Positions 36,734-51,000 of a stretch of DNA of 64,000 nt are shown in pieces. The stretch is taken from contig NC_088643.1 in the NCBI RefSeq assembly GCF_964019385.1, positions 76,837,747 through 76,901,746 of the forward strand. The letters run 5' to 3'. The notes beneath the pieces were generated by a model that was not told where the DNA came from, did not search any database, and saw only the letters and a program-made list of their open reading frames with translations. The stretch is from Sycon ciliatum (taxonomy: Eukaryota; Porifera; Calcarea; Leucosolenida; Sycettidae). Each line of letters starts with the position of its first letter. The stretch's first letter is position 1. Both the position numbers and the translations under genes were made by a program.

Positions 36734-37003
36734 GTAGGCTAACCAGCGGTAATCGAATACGCAAATCTATGAAAACGTCCGCAAAATTGCACTGACCAGC
36801 ACACAAACTGGGCCAAAGAGTGCATGGTAATAGTGAGTTCGGATTCTTATTTGACTCCATATCTCCTTTATGATTTTCTTCCCACCTCGTTTGGTCAACC
36901 GTCCACACATTTACAAAGTCATATCAGCGGCAGCGGTGGCGTCGGACTACTCGCTGCTACGGTCACTACAGTATTGACCGTACCACTTGTTGCCCCAGGT
37001 AGC

Positions 37004-37062
37004 CAGGTGCTCCAGCTAGCCAGGTGCTCCAGCTAGCCAGGTGCTCCAGCTAGCCAGGTGCC
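37004..37062. repeat. 17-bp tandem repeat (CCAGGTGCTCCAGCTAG)
   Basis: Three copies plus partial units of CCAGGTGCTCCAGCTAG in tandem. Confidence 0.9.
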
Positions 37063-37373
37063 CCGTGAATCAATCAAATGCACTGATTTGGGCTTTAAAT
37101 TTCAAAAGCTGCAGAGCCCCTCCTCCCAATAAGTTAGTTGTACCTCAGATGGCTGACCACCGTACCATCCTACACAACCTTTCGACGTTGCCCCTGCACA
37201 TGCACATGCACATGCAGGACATGCGACACGATGGGGCGCTCTTGAGAGACCAGACACTCACTTCACCGTCGGTACATGACGTTTGCTATGCAGACACCCT
37301 GAATGGCCCTGGGTGAAACCCAAACCCATCAATAAAGGACAACAACCCGTTGCTCATGACACAGCCTAGTGTT

Positions 37374-37477
37374 GACTGTAGTGGAAGGCGCTCAGCCCCC
37401 CCCCCCCCCTCCCCCCACACACACAGTGGAAGGCGCTCAGCCCCCCCCCCCCTCCCCCCCCCCCCCACACACACACA
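37374..37477. repeat. Duplicated AGTGGAAGGCGCTCAGC + poly-C/(AC)n tract
   Basis: Two copies of the AGTGGAAGGCGCTCAGC leader, each followed by long C runs broken by T and an (AC)n tail. Confidence 0.9.
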
Positions 37478-37945
37478 TTCATGTGGTCGGTTTACACCTG
37501 CCACCGCCGTCCACGTGAATATTCGTACCGTGAGCCCGCAGTGCCACATGTAGCATCAATGGTTGCTGACTGGGCAAGCATGGTCTGGATGCTAGTGTGA
37601 GGTGGGAATGTAGGAATGTACAGTTCAAAGTATTGATACCTAACACTGCGTATGCGTTGTGTGGTTCACATTCACCATGTCTTGTTTTCACCATGCATAT
37701 CCAGACGTGTCCATGAGCTGGCAAGATGCTTGTGATTGAATGGGTGAGCAAAGCACTCTGGCTGGTGGTCATCCTTACCACTGCTGCCAGAGCGGATCCC
37801 AGCGGGTAAGCAGAGAGATCGTGTAATACATGATGCTGAAAGAACAGTAATACCATACTGGTCTTTCAGCATCAACGGAACATTACGTATTTGAACAATC
37901 CCCACTAACATTGCTGTATCCCGCCGGTAGTTATACTCCATACAG

Positions 37946-38168
37946 CCCTTGGGTAAATACACACTTGCACACACCCTCCCTTGGGTAAATACACACTTGC
38001 ACACACCTTCCCTTGGGTAAATACACACTTGCACACACGTTTCCCTTGGGTAAATACACACTTGCACACACCTTCCCTTGGGTAAATACACACTTGCACA
38101 CACCTTTCCTTGGGTAAATACACACTTGCACACACTAGCCCTTGGGTAAATACACACTTGCACACACC
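37946..38168. repeat. 33-bp minisatellite, ~7 copies
   Basis: The unit CTTGGGTAAATACACACTTG then CACACAC plus a variable CCTTCCC is repeated seven times, with 1-2 nt length variation. All minus-strand frames are open through it, giving a false 238-codon ORF. Confidence 0.95.
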
Positions 38169-38489
38169 TTCTCCATTTTTGACCTTTTCCGCCCATCGCC
38201 GAAGGCAATGATAGCGATGCTACAGCAGAAGCCGTGGCAACCTGTGCTGGAATTGCACCACTCAGCAGCTTGCAAGGCTGAAGAATTTCACTTCCTTGCC
38301 TGCTACCCTCGATGAACCCTTTGCCAGTGCCTGCGGGGACTCTGGCTGAGGAAGTGTCGCTTGCATTCCCAGTACCATTGCCCCCCACCGCCCCGATCCT
38401 CTGCCCTCAGGGCCGGTGGTGGTGAAGCGTGGCCAGCCAACAACAACAGCACCACTAACACTACAATCAACAACCCAAATTGACCTACC

Positions 38490-38932
38490 TACCATATTTG
38501 ACGGAGTATAGTGCGCACGCTAGATGTACTATTTCAGGCCCTAGAATTGCAGGTGTGCACTATGCTCCGTACATGAAAATGCATGTACTTCAAAGCGTAG
38601 TGCAATGCATCAAGTGGTTGGTAAGTTTGCCACCTCTCACCCATGCGCAAGTCATTATCTGTGTCTACTGCCAGCTGCACTGCTAATGCGTGATGGGTAT
38701 GAGACCCCATCGGTAGCATATGCATTGGACAAATGTACGTACCACTAATCTTATGATAAATTCTGACAATGGTGGCACTATAGTACCGTGTCTTTATGAT
38801 CGATATTGGTCTCAAATCAAGGCTACGCATTACACTCCGGATATACATGTACCTTGAATCGCCAAAATGTTGCTCAAAAAATGGGGATGCGCATGTTACT
38901 CAGGTGCACGTTATACTCGGCAAAAACGGTAC
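38490..38932. mobile_element. MITE-like element with ACCATATTTGACGGAGTATA ends
   Basis: The left end ACCATATTTGACGGAGTATA then GTGCGCAC is mirrored by GTGCACGTTATACTCGGCAA then AAACGGTA on the right (about 22 of 28 positions match). Internal GTGTGCACTATGCTCCGTAC-like segments suggest subterminal repeats. Non-coding. Confidence 0.6.
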
Positions 38933-38980
38933 CTAGTGTGTTGTCAGTTTTTGGCATGCGAGTATTGTGTTCACATGCAG

Positions 38981-39058
38981 ATGCCACAAGTGTCCAACCG
39001 CACCATGAACTGGAAAACCTGTGAGCTAAACGAGGCGTGTGATTACGTTTCTGTTCTG
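38981..39058 (+). CDS. Gene B candidate upstream exon
   Basis: Acceptor CACATGCAG| then 26 open codons containing NWKTCELNEACDYVSVL, a W..C....C spacing like the neighbouring modules. The donor CTG|GTTTGT is weak. Joined in phase 0 to 39111 it would read straight into RWKTTYYNSCGWW. Tentative. Confidence 0.3.
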
Positions 39059-42000
39059 GTTTGTGACAACTAGGGCCTACACGTGTGCTTACACAGAGAG
39101 AGGTACACAGAGATGGAAGACCACCTACTACAACTCCTGTGGATGGTGGGGCAACAGCCGATGTGTTCGACACAAAACGTAAGCCGATTTGGTAGAGAAA
39201 ACCAGCAGCCTGTTCAGAGCAGCCAGTAGTCGTCGATGTGCAGGCCGGCTGGTGAATATTGCCGGGTACGGAAGTAGGATGGTAGAACTGATGTGCATGT
39301 TACCTGGAGGTGCATTATACTAAACGTTCGCTGCAATTCAATGGTAATGTTTGCACTTGACCCTAACCCTCTGAGATGGCACATGCTGCAGGGTATTTCT
39401 ATGTACTGAGTGCATTTCTGATAAGATGCAAAGCATTAAAAAAAACCATGAATCATGACATGTGTTGCCCTTCGTGAACTGCACATTTTGCTGGTTTTCA
39501 CAGGTACTTCAACAAGAATATATTAGTCAATAGAAGGAGGTGCTGCCAGGGCTCGCGTCAGTCTGGCAACTCATGTGTCAGTAAGTCTTCATGAATTCTC
39601 ACTGCATCATCAAAGAATCATATTACGGTGGCGAAGACCCACCAGGCGAAACGGCAGTAACTACAGGCCTGCCCCCACACACTCCCACAGGATGGTATTA
39701 TAGTTTCATTACGAAGTACTGTTACAGAAGTGTCGAACGCAGTATAGGAATGTGGAAGAATTAGAACTTGCTTTGAAGTAGATAAGACAAGAACCACTGG
39801 AGCATGCACTCTTCTATACCTGATGGGTTCTAATCACTATGACAAAGAAGCGGGAAATACGAATAGTGAGTACAGAGTATCTTATACTGTGTGGATATCT
39901 TAGCATAACTACACATGTAACACACCTCCACAAAACTGGGCGAGTGTGCCCTACCAGATGGGGATTTTGTGCGGAAATTTTCACTGAAAGCGTCCATTCG
40001 TTCTTATAGCAGCATGTGAGAAACTGACACACTCAGAACCTATAGTCTTCGGGATGCTGAATCGAATGGTCAGTGTCCAAGCTTCAGGATTGGAAGCTTG
40101 GACACTTTGGTTACGCACACATACATGTGTGTGTTTGTTTCTTCACCCGTTAGTTTTCATTATCCTTCTCGGGGCTATCATCCGTTGTGCATACCACCAA
40201 TGCTCAGACATACCGGGCATACCGTCTCAGTCGACTAGAAGTCGGGGGCTTCTATTTTTTCAATACCAATTTTGAGGAGGCTTCTATTCAAGAGGGGCTT
40301 CTATTCGAGAGGGGCTTTTATTGTTTCATTTCATATCAGTATTCCAATCACATCTCTAAAACTTTCATATTCACAGCAACTCGGCCCCGAGTTAGTTTGC
40401 ACACACTACGTCGACCAGGACATGTACCAATATGAACATGCACGAGATGTTTTTTGCACACTTGACCTTCATACATGGCACTACCTGGTCACCCCATGCT
40501 TTGCGAATAGTAATCCGGGGTTCTATTCGAGAGGGGCTTGTATATTTTCAAACAGTCCTTGTAGGGGGGGGGGGGGCTATTGTTCACAGAGAGGGGCTTT
40601 TACTCGAGAGGAGCTTCTAATCAAGTGAGTACGGTATTTGTGTTGCTTGCTGCAGTTGACTGTCTTGTCAATGGGTGGAATAATTGGAGTTCGTGCACGA
40701 ACAGCTGCTATCCAGGCACGCGCTCTCGTTACCGCTACGTATCCCGCAATGCTGATCGTGGTTATGGCTGCCCTACACTGGCCCAAGCCACGGGCTGCAA
40801 CAGTCATCTGAACAAGTGCGACATTGACAGAAAATGCTGGGATAACGGTTACATCAACACTGTCACTTGCAGGGTAAGATTCCAGTCCTGTTATTCATAT
40901 CACTTTCTGACACTCTCGGTGCCTAGCGATCATGTGTAATCCTACCGTAGCCGAATGGCCCTGCGACATCAGAACCACGACTTCCCCATGTCTATCGCCA
41001 CCCCAGAGTGGCTGAATGTACAGTGAGCAGAAAGTTAGGGTACATATTATATTGATGTACTTCCTCCGCGTCATTAAAATTGTCGCTTCGCACATCGCAA
41101 TATTTGTGACTTGGCTCGTCTTAGTCAGACTGTCGGAATCACTGTTTTCTGCGTTCGAACACTGGTGTGACCCTTCCTGCGCAATGTCTACTTGTCACTG
41201 ACGCTGCGGTGGTCTCGGACTTTGTCGGAGCTCTCTTCCGCACCAAGCAAATTCATCGCGCTCCGCACTATTCCGCCCCAGAGCACATTTCGTTTTCTGG
41301 AGTTCGTGCAGTCCCACATCGTTCGCATGGGCATTTGTCAAGACTGCAAGCTCGGGTATAAGAATCCTGGTATCTCTCCTGAATACGAACTGCTGAAGCT
41401 AACGATGGCAAGAACAAAGTGGTCTGAAATTTCTAAAATGCGCTACTTGTGGCACATGTTGCTGCGAAGGTAGCAGGTCCGAAAACACCAACAAAATCAG
41501 CGAAGCGCTTGCCAAGGAAAGAAGTTGCGGAACTGCTTACCCTATTCCGCTGGAAGGTCGTTACAGTGTACTTGAAAAATGCTACCTTGCCTTCATCGCC
41601 TGCCACCTGGAGGCATGGATCGCTTGAAAGCGAAGTTTCTTGACCTGAATTTGAACGCGCGTCTTGTTCAGCGTATTGTTGAGTGCTGAAGGGTCTGCCT
41701 GAAACTCTGGTGAAGACGTTGACCTTAGTTGCAAGTGCAGCGAAGCGGGGGGTCACAAACTAAAGCTTGGTGCGTCGAAAATGCTCCGCCTCCATTTCTA
41801 GCTGATTTCTTTGCCCTTCGAGTGGACAAAAATAATTTCGAAAAATCGCTCTGGGAAGCGACAATTTTAATGACGCGGAGGAAGTAGTGATGTGAACACT
41901 CCAATGCACCCTATCTTAAAGCAATAGAGAAATGGTGGTTAAAGCAGTAAAACACGCCTAGGCACCATGCACAAACAGATGCAATGGTGGTGAGAAAAGG

Positions 42001-45000
42001 AGCACGCTTTGCCAGAATTTTGCACCTTAGAGGGTGCTGTCTGGGGCCTGGGCACACATGTATTTTGGTGCAGCCCAAGTGAAAGGGTACTTAGCTGCAC
42101 TAGACTGAAACGGAAATCACAGTAGACGCATTTGAACTTAGAACTTGCCCCCCCCCCCCCAGTAGAAGCGATTCTGTACTAAATTTTGCTTCGTGGAATG
42201 TCAGAACACTCATGAATGCTGACACCCAATTGAAACTGCTGCGTCTAGATATTGACTAGTAGAGGACAGGAACTAGATATCGACTAGTAGAGGACAGGAA
42301 CTAGATATTGACTAGTAGAGGACAGGAACTAGATATCGACTAGTAGAGGACAGGAACTAGATATGGACTAGTAGAGGACAGGAACTAGATATCGACTAGT
42401 AGAGGACAGGAAGATCAATACTGTTGTAACGAGCTGAAGAGACTCGATATCGAAGTGACTGGACTTCAGGAATCGAAGTGGTTTGGAGCTGAGATCTACA
42501 ACGTCACGGACTCGATCGTCTTGTAGTCTGGACATCCCATACCATCTGAGAATTTCAAACCATGAGAAGGAGTCTGCATCGTCCGGAGAGGCCGTGCACG
42601 GAGCGCTTTCTCTGCAGGACGAAAACAATGGACAGCGGTGTTGCCGACAATTGCACAATACAAGTTGAAGTTCGTCCACCATGGAAATAGTGACACCTAG
42701 ATTCACCTGGATTAATGTGATTGCATGTTACGCTCCAACTTTCAGATCGAGTAGGGAGTCCAAAATGAATTTTTGCATTCCTGCAAGCGAGCATAAACTC
42801 AGTGCCACCAAGCCAACAATTGATGACGCGTAAGATTCAAAGATTTTATCGCGGCATATGGCATACATTTACTCCACCTTGTTTTTGTATGATATACAAT
42901 GTAGGCCACCTTACCAATTTTGAGTGTTGATGACTACTGACTATAAAAGTTGGTTCAAATTGTGCATGTTTGCAGCGCAGAGAGCACTTGCGTTAGTGCT
43001 GGTGTAGGGTGTATCAATGCTATCAAGTGGATGAGCTGGAGCTTGAGCACCTGTAGCAATATTTATTTATCCAACAAAAGAATAACTTTGCTTCTGTTCT
43101 GGCCCGTTCATCTGTTTCTACTGCAGTATTGCGATGCAAGCACTGCGACTCGCAATGCATGGCAAAAACAATCGGGAGCCAAGTGCAATGACGGCAATGC
43201 CTGCACAAAGGATGACACCTGCAGCAGTGGAGTATGCCGCGGCACTAGTTTCACATGCTCATCCTGCGAGTATTGCACTGGGAGTGGCTGTGCTGTGAAG
43301 AAAGGCTATTGCAAGATCCAGGGAAAATGCTACAGCCATGGTGCTACCAATCCAGACTCTCCCCAATGCCAGGTAAGCAACTTTTCGACAAGAACGCACC
43401 CTCCCCGGCACATCCAAGATCCTTGGATTTGGATCCTTCGCATGCACCATTGTAATTGCTAGCCACAGAATGTGTTCCTTCAAGTCTAAACCCGATAAAG
43501 AGCCCCTATAGGGGTGTTCTGACTTTGAAACTATCGTAATTCCATACGCTCAAAATGAGTCACTGACGAGGTTGGTTTCTCCTTAGAATCAAACGGCTCT
43601 AAGCCACATGCCAATCGGATAGCCCCGCTTGGTGCATCCAGATTCTTTTCTCCTGTTTTAGCTCAATTGGTCCTGCGTCATGCCCTGCGCATGCCCTGAT
43701 CAGACCCCGCTGCAAAACCGACCAAGGTGAATGTCATATTTGAGCGATGTCCGAGGAATGATACAGTGCTCCCAAACACGATTATGACTGCAATGAAATG
43801 TCCACGCCTAGCAGGTCCGTCTCGGTTTGGGGACCCGACAAGTACTGGGACAATGATAGAGAGGACTTAAAAGCACCAACATTTATGTTATCATTGACAC
43901 CAATACAAGAGGTTGCTAATGTTTCCAGTCTCTTTGATCACACAAAGCTATGAGGCACGTTCACCCTTCTAAGTGCAGCAGTGTGCCAGAAATGTACTGA
44001 AGTGAAGCTGCAATGTCACCGGCTGAATTCATCGTTAATCTGCTGGGCCAGTGGACATCTGCTTCTCCCGTGCTCGAAAATTCAATGTCGTCGAAGGGTT
44101 TCTTATGAGCTGATTCCGTGCTGTGTTTTCTGTTCCCTGTGCAGTACTGCAATGCGCCAACATCATGGGCTACTGGTGCCAGCTCATGGACAAACAGACC
44201 AACAGGAACACGTTGTTCGGACGGCAATGACTGTACTCGCAACGACCAGTGTGACGCTAACGGTCAATGCCAACCAGGCTATAACTACAAGCACGAGTGT
44301 GCATCACCATGCCAGGACTGCAGCGCCGGTGGAACTTGTGTCAATGTGCGCGGCTGTGAAATCGGCGGCAAGTGCGGTTGCTACATAGGCGGAAAGTGCT
44401 ATGCAGACCGGGCACTGCAGCCTGGCCGTCAATGCGACCACTGCAACTACGGCGCTAATCCGACCGGTTGGACGCGGATACCGGACGGCACAACATGCAC
44501 TGACGGTAACCAGTGCACGTACCAGGATGAATGCAAGACCGGCACATGCGCTGGCAAAGCCTACACGTGTCCCATTGGAGGTCCGTGTATGGATACGAAC
44601 ACATGCAATGGCAATGCACCTCCACACAATTGTGTACCCGCTTACAAGAGCTCGTCGGTGGTATGCTACCGCAACCAAGATGCGTGTGATCACCCTGATA
44701 CCAAATGCACTGGCACCCTAGCTGCGTGCCCTGTGACGACACTAAAACCTCTCACTGCTACACCAATTGTCACTGGTTCAATCGCACTACGGGCCACTGG
44801 TACAATAACTAGTCTTGGAGCCGGTCCAATTAACCACTTCAACTTGGGCTCAATATCGGGTGTCTACTTGGCAAGTTCAGCATCGATGGACATGTTTCTT
44901 ACTGGATACACAGTGCCATGTGGTGATGTGACCTATTCGGTAACTCTCTACCATATGCAAACTAGCTTTGCCATCCCATCTGGCGGAAATTTGATCAAAA

Positions 45001-48000
45001 ACTTTAATGCGAAATCCTCCAGCAACTCACCAACAACTATACCAATCAGCACAAGCTTCCTGCAGAATAACGTATACAGGCTGCAGGTTTCAGCCAGTAA
45101 TGTTCGTGGAAATACACTCACCACCTACTCGCTGCCTGTACTTGTTGATACAACTGGACCCACACTCAGCGGACAGCTCTATGATGGAAACAAACCAGTT
45201 TCCACTCCATTGTTTGCGGATGTAGACTATCAGGCAATTACTAATCAACTCTGGATTCACTGGAACATAGCAGACCTGCGGGATGCGGAGAGCGGAATTG
45301 ACCTGAACAGCTACAAGATGTCCATTGGTACTTCGTCTGGAGGCGATGACATTGTGTCTCGCTCCGCATGCACTTTAGCAGACTTGTCAAAGGGTGTGTG
45401 CAGTGTAGCGGGATTGAACCTACAGAGCGGCACAAAGTACTATTCTTCTTTGGATGTGACCAGTCGCGCTGGCGTCACAACTCGGTTAACATCCAATGGG
45501 GTCACACCTGATAATTCACCACCGAATGCAGGACAGCTGTCATTCCCGAACCTGCCGGTACTTCTCTCAGACACCACTGGAGCTCAGGTGCAAAACAAAG
45601 CCACACGAAGCTTGGACTTTAAACTTGTCCACACGAGCGATCCACAAAGTCACCTGAAATCACTGGTGTGGTGGCTCTGCGACACTACAGCAGCCCCGAC
45701 TGTGTGTTCAACTCAAGGATACAAGCCGTTCAGCTGTGCATCGTTCCCATGCACTACAACCATAACACAACCGGCTGATAAGATCACCCTGCCCACCCGA
45801 CTGATCGACAACCATGTGTACAACTTGCTGATACGAGTCACCAACAATGCTGGACTGTCGTCTGAAGTGCGCAAGTCGTTCCGCGTCGATGCAACACCAC
45901 CGGTAGTGGGCACAGTGAATGACGGTCTGACCGGGGATTTGATGTATCAAAGTAGTAAGACGACTTTCAGCGCAAACTGGAACAGTTTCAAGGACGTGGA
46001 CACGGGCATTGACCATTATGAGTGGGCCGTCTACAAGAAGACAGGAAAGGTGCGCCTGGGCAATGTTCTGAATGCTGGAAAAGCAACATCAGGTACGACG
46101 ACCGGATTGAACATGGTTCACGGTACAATTTACATGGCCTGCGTCAACGCTGTGGATCGAGCAGGCAACAAAGCAGAGAAATGCTCAGATGGTTTGACAA
46201 TCGATGCAGTACCACCTGCAGCTGGAACAGTACTGGACATCGATCCTAGCGGAGGATCGCTTATTGACATTGATTACCAGAGCGACGCTGCCCGTCTGAA
46301 GACCAGATGGCAGGGCTTCACAGCACTAAGTGGCATACTCTCGTACTCGTGGGGAATCGGAACTGCTCCTGGCCAATCGGATGTCATTGCCATGCAAAGC
46401 TACGGTCTAGCAAGTATGGGGACAAAGTCATCCTTGAAGCTGAACAGCGGCACAAAGTACTATTCTGTCATCAAGTGCACTAGCAGATCCGGTTTGACTA
46501 CAACTGTGTCCAGCGATGGAGTCACAGTAGACACGAGTCCACCTGTGGTTGGCAGTATCTTTGACCTGTGCGTTGATAACTGTGGCTCGCTCGATGACAT
46601 CGACTTTACGGCTAGCAACACCAAGTTCTCCCTGCGCTGGAGCGGTTTCTCAGACTCCCAGAGCGGCATAAAGGGTTACTTCTGGAACTATGCCTACTGC
46701 GGGCGCACCATTCTCCTTCATTCTAGTGACATTGATGCTGGCACGGCAACGCGGAGTGAAGTGGCAGTGTCTGTCACTACAGGTGTGAAATACTGCATGC
46801 AGGTCAGGGTCGTAAACAAAGCCGGTCTGATGTCCACGGCCTGGTCGAATGGCGTCCTTGTTGACATCACGCCACCCGACGATTTCCTTGTCGTTGACGG
46901 TCCGACACTGAGCGACGACATTGACCACCAAGACAGCAACTCAACGCTCACAGCATCTTGGTCAGCCTCCGCCGATGCGCAGTCAGGAATGTCTCATATC
47001 ACCATCGGTGCTGGCACACGTCCATCGGCGCTTGACGTACGCGCACCGGTGAGCATTGATAAAGCGCTGCTTTCCTACACGCTGACGGGCTTCAAGCTGA
47101 CCGATCTGACGGAGTATCACTTGACCGTGTGCTACGTGAACAGGGCAAAGCTATCCAAGTGCTTCACAACAGATGGCAGCCTGGTTGATGTCACCGCGCC
47201 AACCAAAGGTATCATTCTGACTGGTGAAGGTCTCAAAGGTCAGCTATACCAATCTAGCACAACTGAACTGAAAGCACAATGGTCAGCATTTGAAGACGTT
47301 CACAGCGACATCGCCGAGTTCAAGGTGGCCGTTGGAACACACGGCGATGCCACTGCCATTCGTAATTACTACTCTGTCGGTCTAAAGCTGTCGACGATCG
47401 TTTCAAACTTGGCCCTTGTCAGCGGCACTTCATACATAGTTACAGTGGCAGCAGTGAACAACGCTGGATCAACCGAAACTAGTCGCAGTGCCGGTATCAT
47501 CATCGACAACACACCGCCTGTATTCCAATACAAGCCCAAACTGGAATTGAAGGGCACACGTGCCACACTTTCTTGGCCCGGTGTCGTGGATCAGGAAAGC
47601 TCAGTATGGTACTATCGCTGGGCCATGGGAGTATCCTGCAATGGCAATCAAATGTTCGGTTACTTCAACGAGGCCAATGGAACGACAAGTGCACAGCGCA
47701 CTCTGACATCTATCACAGGGCAGGCATTCTACGGCACCGTCGTGGCTCGAAACCGTGCTGGCCTCTCCAAGAGCGTGTGCACAGATCCAGTTTGGTTTGA
47801 CGGAACACCACCCGTCATGCAGGAAGTGACCATCGGTTTGGGTGACACTTCGGCCAAGTTCTTCCGGACTGCAGGCAAGGTACCATGCTCCTGGGGCAAA
47901 CCAACCGATCATGAGAGCGGTGTAACAAACTGCACAGCCGAGATCCTAGACTTCGCCTCCGGTACCATCCACGGAGTTCTGCAGCTTCAGAGCATCAACA

Positions 48001-51000
48001 CTACATCAGGAAACGTTCCAGTGTCTGTTCCCCTGCAGGATGGCAAGCAATATCAATGCCGTGTAATGTGCAGAAACGGCGTTGGAGCAGTCGCCTCCAG
48101 TACGTCAGCTGTGCCTGCATTGTTTGACTCAAGTCCACCCATGATTGGCCACATCAACATTGCACAGTACTGGCCCAAGTCATCAGAGCTGGACTTCACC
48201 TGGGCTCCATGCATTGATCGAGATTCAGAAATCACTGACTACCACTGGGGTGTTGGAACGCCAGCCAGTCTCTACAGTACCCAGGCTAGCACCAGTGCTG
48301 GCGTCAGCCTCCAAGCTAGATCGGACACTATCCGCATGACAGAGGGAGGGACGTACATCATCACTCTCATCTGTAAGAACGGAGCGGGCTCTACCAAGAC
48401 GATGACATCACAGGCCTTCACCGTGGACACAACACCTCCGGTTGTTGCCAGTTCGGTCAAGGTGGATTTTGACCTAACTGATAGCGCACTGTCTGCACAG
48501 TGGGCAGCAGCTACCGACTCTGTTAGCGGTATCCGTGGGTACGAATGGTCCATCGGTGTCAGTCCTGGTGGCTGCCAAGTGTTGGATAATACCTTCATTG
48601 GAGATGTAATGAACGCAACATGCTCTAACTGCAGCATCAAGTCTGGCGAAAAGTACTACATTGCAGTCCGCGCCATCAACAACGCTAACCTTACCACTCA
48701 CATGTCCACCAGCACAATCACGGTGGACAGCTCTGCACCTATTGCCGGAAGAGTGTACGTTGCAAAGGAAGCTGCTGGAAGCAAGACAATCACTATTGGT
48801 TGTGAGAAGTTCATGGATAATGAGGCGGGCATTGAGCAATGTACATGGCTGCTGAAGAACAACTCTGCACTACTTTCAGAAGGATCTACTGGCTGTCAAT
48901 GTCAAAATTGCACGTTTGACGTTCTTCTACCTGCCATCATCACCCAGCAAGACTCAGCAACATCGCTGAGCGTCGATGTGATGTGTAAAAACCGCGTCAG
49001 TCTAAGTGTTACCAAGACGTTGGATATTGATGTTAGCAAACCGGTGGACGGCACACTGAAGTGCGATGCCTACACCAGTAATACAACTCAGATCAATGCA
49101 GTTTGGTCAGGCGTCTTTGACAGCCAAACGGCCGTAAGTCTGCGCTGGGCTGTAGGTCACCAGGATATAGATGATATCTTGTCCTGGACAACAGGTGGCA
49201 TTGACTCAGATCAGAGTCAGCTGAGTGCTACAGGACTGAACCTTGTCAACGGTGAACACTACAACATAATACTGGAAGCTAGTAATTCTGCAGGCATGCT
49301 GTCAACAGTGACTTGCAAAACAACTATTGATACCACTCCACCGACGGCAGGATTGGTACAAGATGGGAAAAGTACATCAATGGACATGGATTTCATCTCC
49401 ACACCGGAGAGCATATCAGCATCATGGAACGGCTTCAGTGACGCCGAGACCTCTGTCACCTACCAGTGGTGCATCGGCCTGGCGAAGTTCAAGCAGAACT
49501 TCATGACATGCCGGTCTGTTGGGTCGGCCACGCGGGCAACATGCCACACGTGCATCATGTCGGCCGGTGTGACCTACTACATCACAGTGAGAGCAAGAAA
49601 CAAGGCAGGCCTGGTGACATCTGTGTCATCTGATGGAATCACCCTGGACACATCGCCCCCCAACAAGGGCAGTGTACAGGAAGGAACAGACACACCAACA
49701 TCGTCGGTACAGTACATGGCTGGAGATATCTCACCACTGATCTATTGGAGTGGCTTTGTGGACCAACAATCCAGCATTCGGGACTGCTCCGTGTCTATCC
49801 TAGCCGAAGACAAAACACCTCTTTGGTCAAGGTCTGCAGTTCTTGAATCACTATCTCCGCTGGCACCCAACATCACCCTTCCTGTGGGAAAGAAAATGTT
49901 CACTCGTGTTGAATGCATCAATAAGGCTGGACTGGCTTCAAGCAACATGTCGAGTGGATTTGTCCTCGATACGACACTCCCAGTGACGGGAACTGTACAG
50001 CTAGGCTGGACTGAGACAATTCTAGGAGAGGATGCTCTGTTGGTGATATGCAGTGGGTTTGACGACCCTGAGTCGCACATCACCCACTTTGATATCACTG
50101 TAGTGGATAATGCTACCGACATGACACTGCATAGTAGTCGTGTAACGCAGCTGAACACTACCTTCACCATTCCGATTGCAAATCTCAGCGACGGCGAAGT
50201 ATATTCTGCAACAATTTCAGCAAGCAACCGGGTTGGCCTCTCCTCTCAAGTCACAACCGAGCCAATTGTCTATGATACCACACCGCCATCCATTGGCACA
50301 GTGCTGGACGGTCCAGTCGGTAGCAAGGATGAAAACTTCACCAGCGATAGTACTCGCCTCCAGGCCCACTGGGAGAGCATCCAGGACCCAGATAGTGACA
50401 TCATTGAGTTCTACTGGGCTATAGGAACGAACCCAGGCGGCACACAGATATTGCCATACACTGCTATTGGACTGAACACGTCCGCCTGGTGCGATCCTCC
50501 TCGCTGCGTTCCTGTCAGCAGTGTGTCATACTTCACTACAGTGCGAGCAGAGAATGCCGCACGTAAACTGGCTTGGTTTACTTCGGATGGCATCACCGTG
50601 GATACAACAGCACCAGGGACAGTGACAGTAACATTGAACAACAAGGCTGCAGGACAAGATGTGCAGTTTGTCAACGAGAACACAACCATAGCCATCACGT
50701 GGTCCACGGCTGAAGACCCGGACAGTCCGATAGCAGACTACAGTGTATGCATTGGTAGTCAACCAGAGCAATGTGATGTACTGCCGTGGCAACCTACTGG
50801 ACTCGCAACAGTCTACCGTCACCAAGGCCTGCACTCATCTCTCTCCATAGTCTATGCTATTGTCAAAGTAACCAATGCGGCGGGATTGTATTCCTTGACC
50901 ACCTCAACGGCAATGCACATCGACAATACACCACCAGATGTGGGACACGTTATTGACGGCGGTGGAATGTCGGATGCTGACTGCCAAGATGCCTCACAGC

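Noticed and set aside
37672-38388. 238-codon minus-strand ORF with VCASVYLPKG repeats
   Set aside because: Produced by the 33-bp minisatellite; parallel frames are also open and no family is recognised.
41192-41756. ORFs of 93-107 codons on both strands inside the TIR element
   Set aside because: Short, overlapping on opposite strands, and without transposase motifs.
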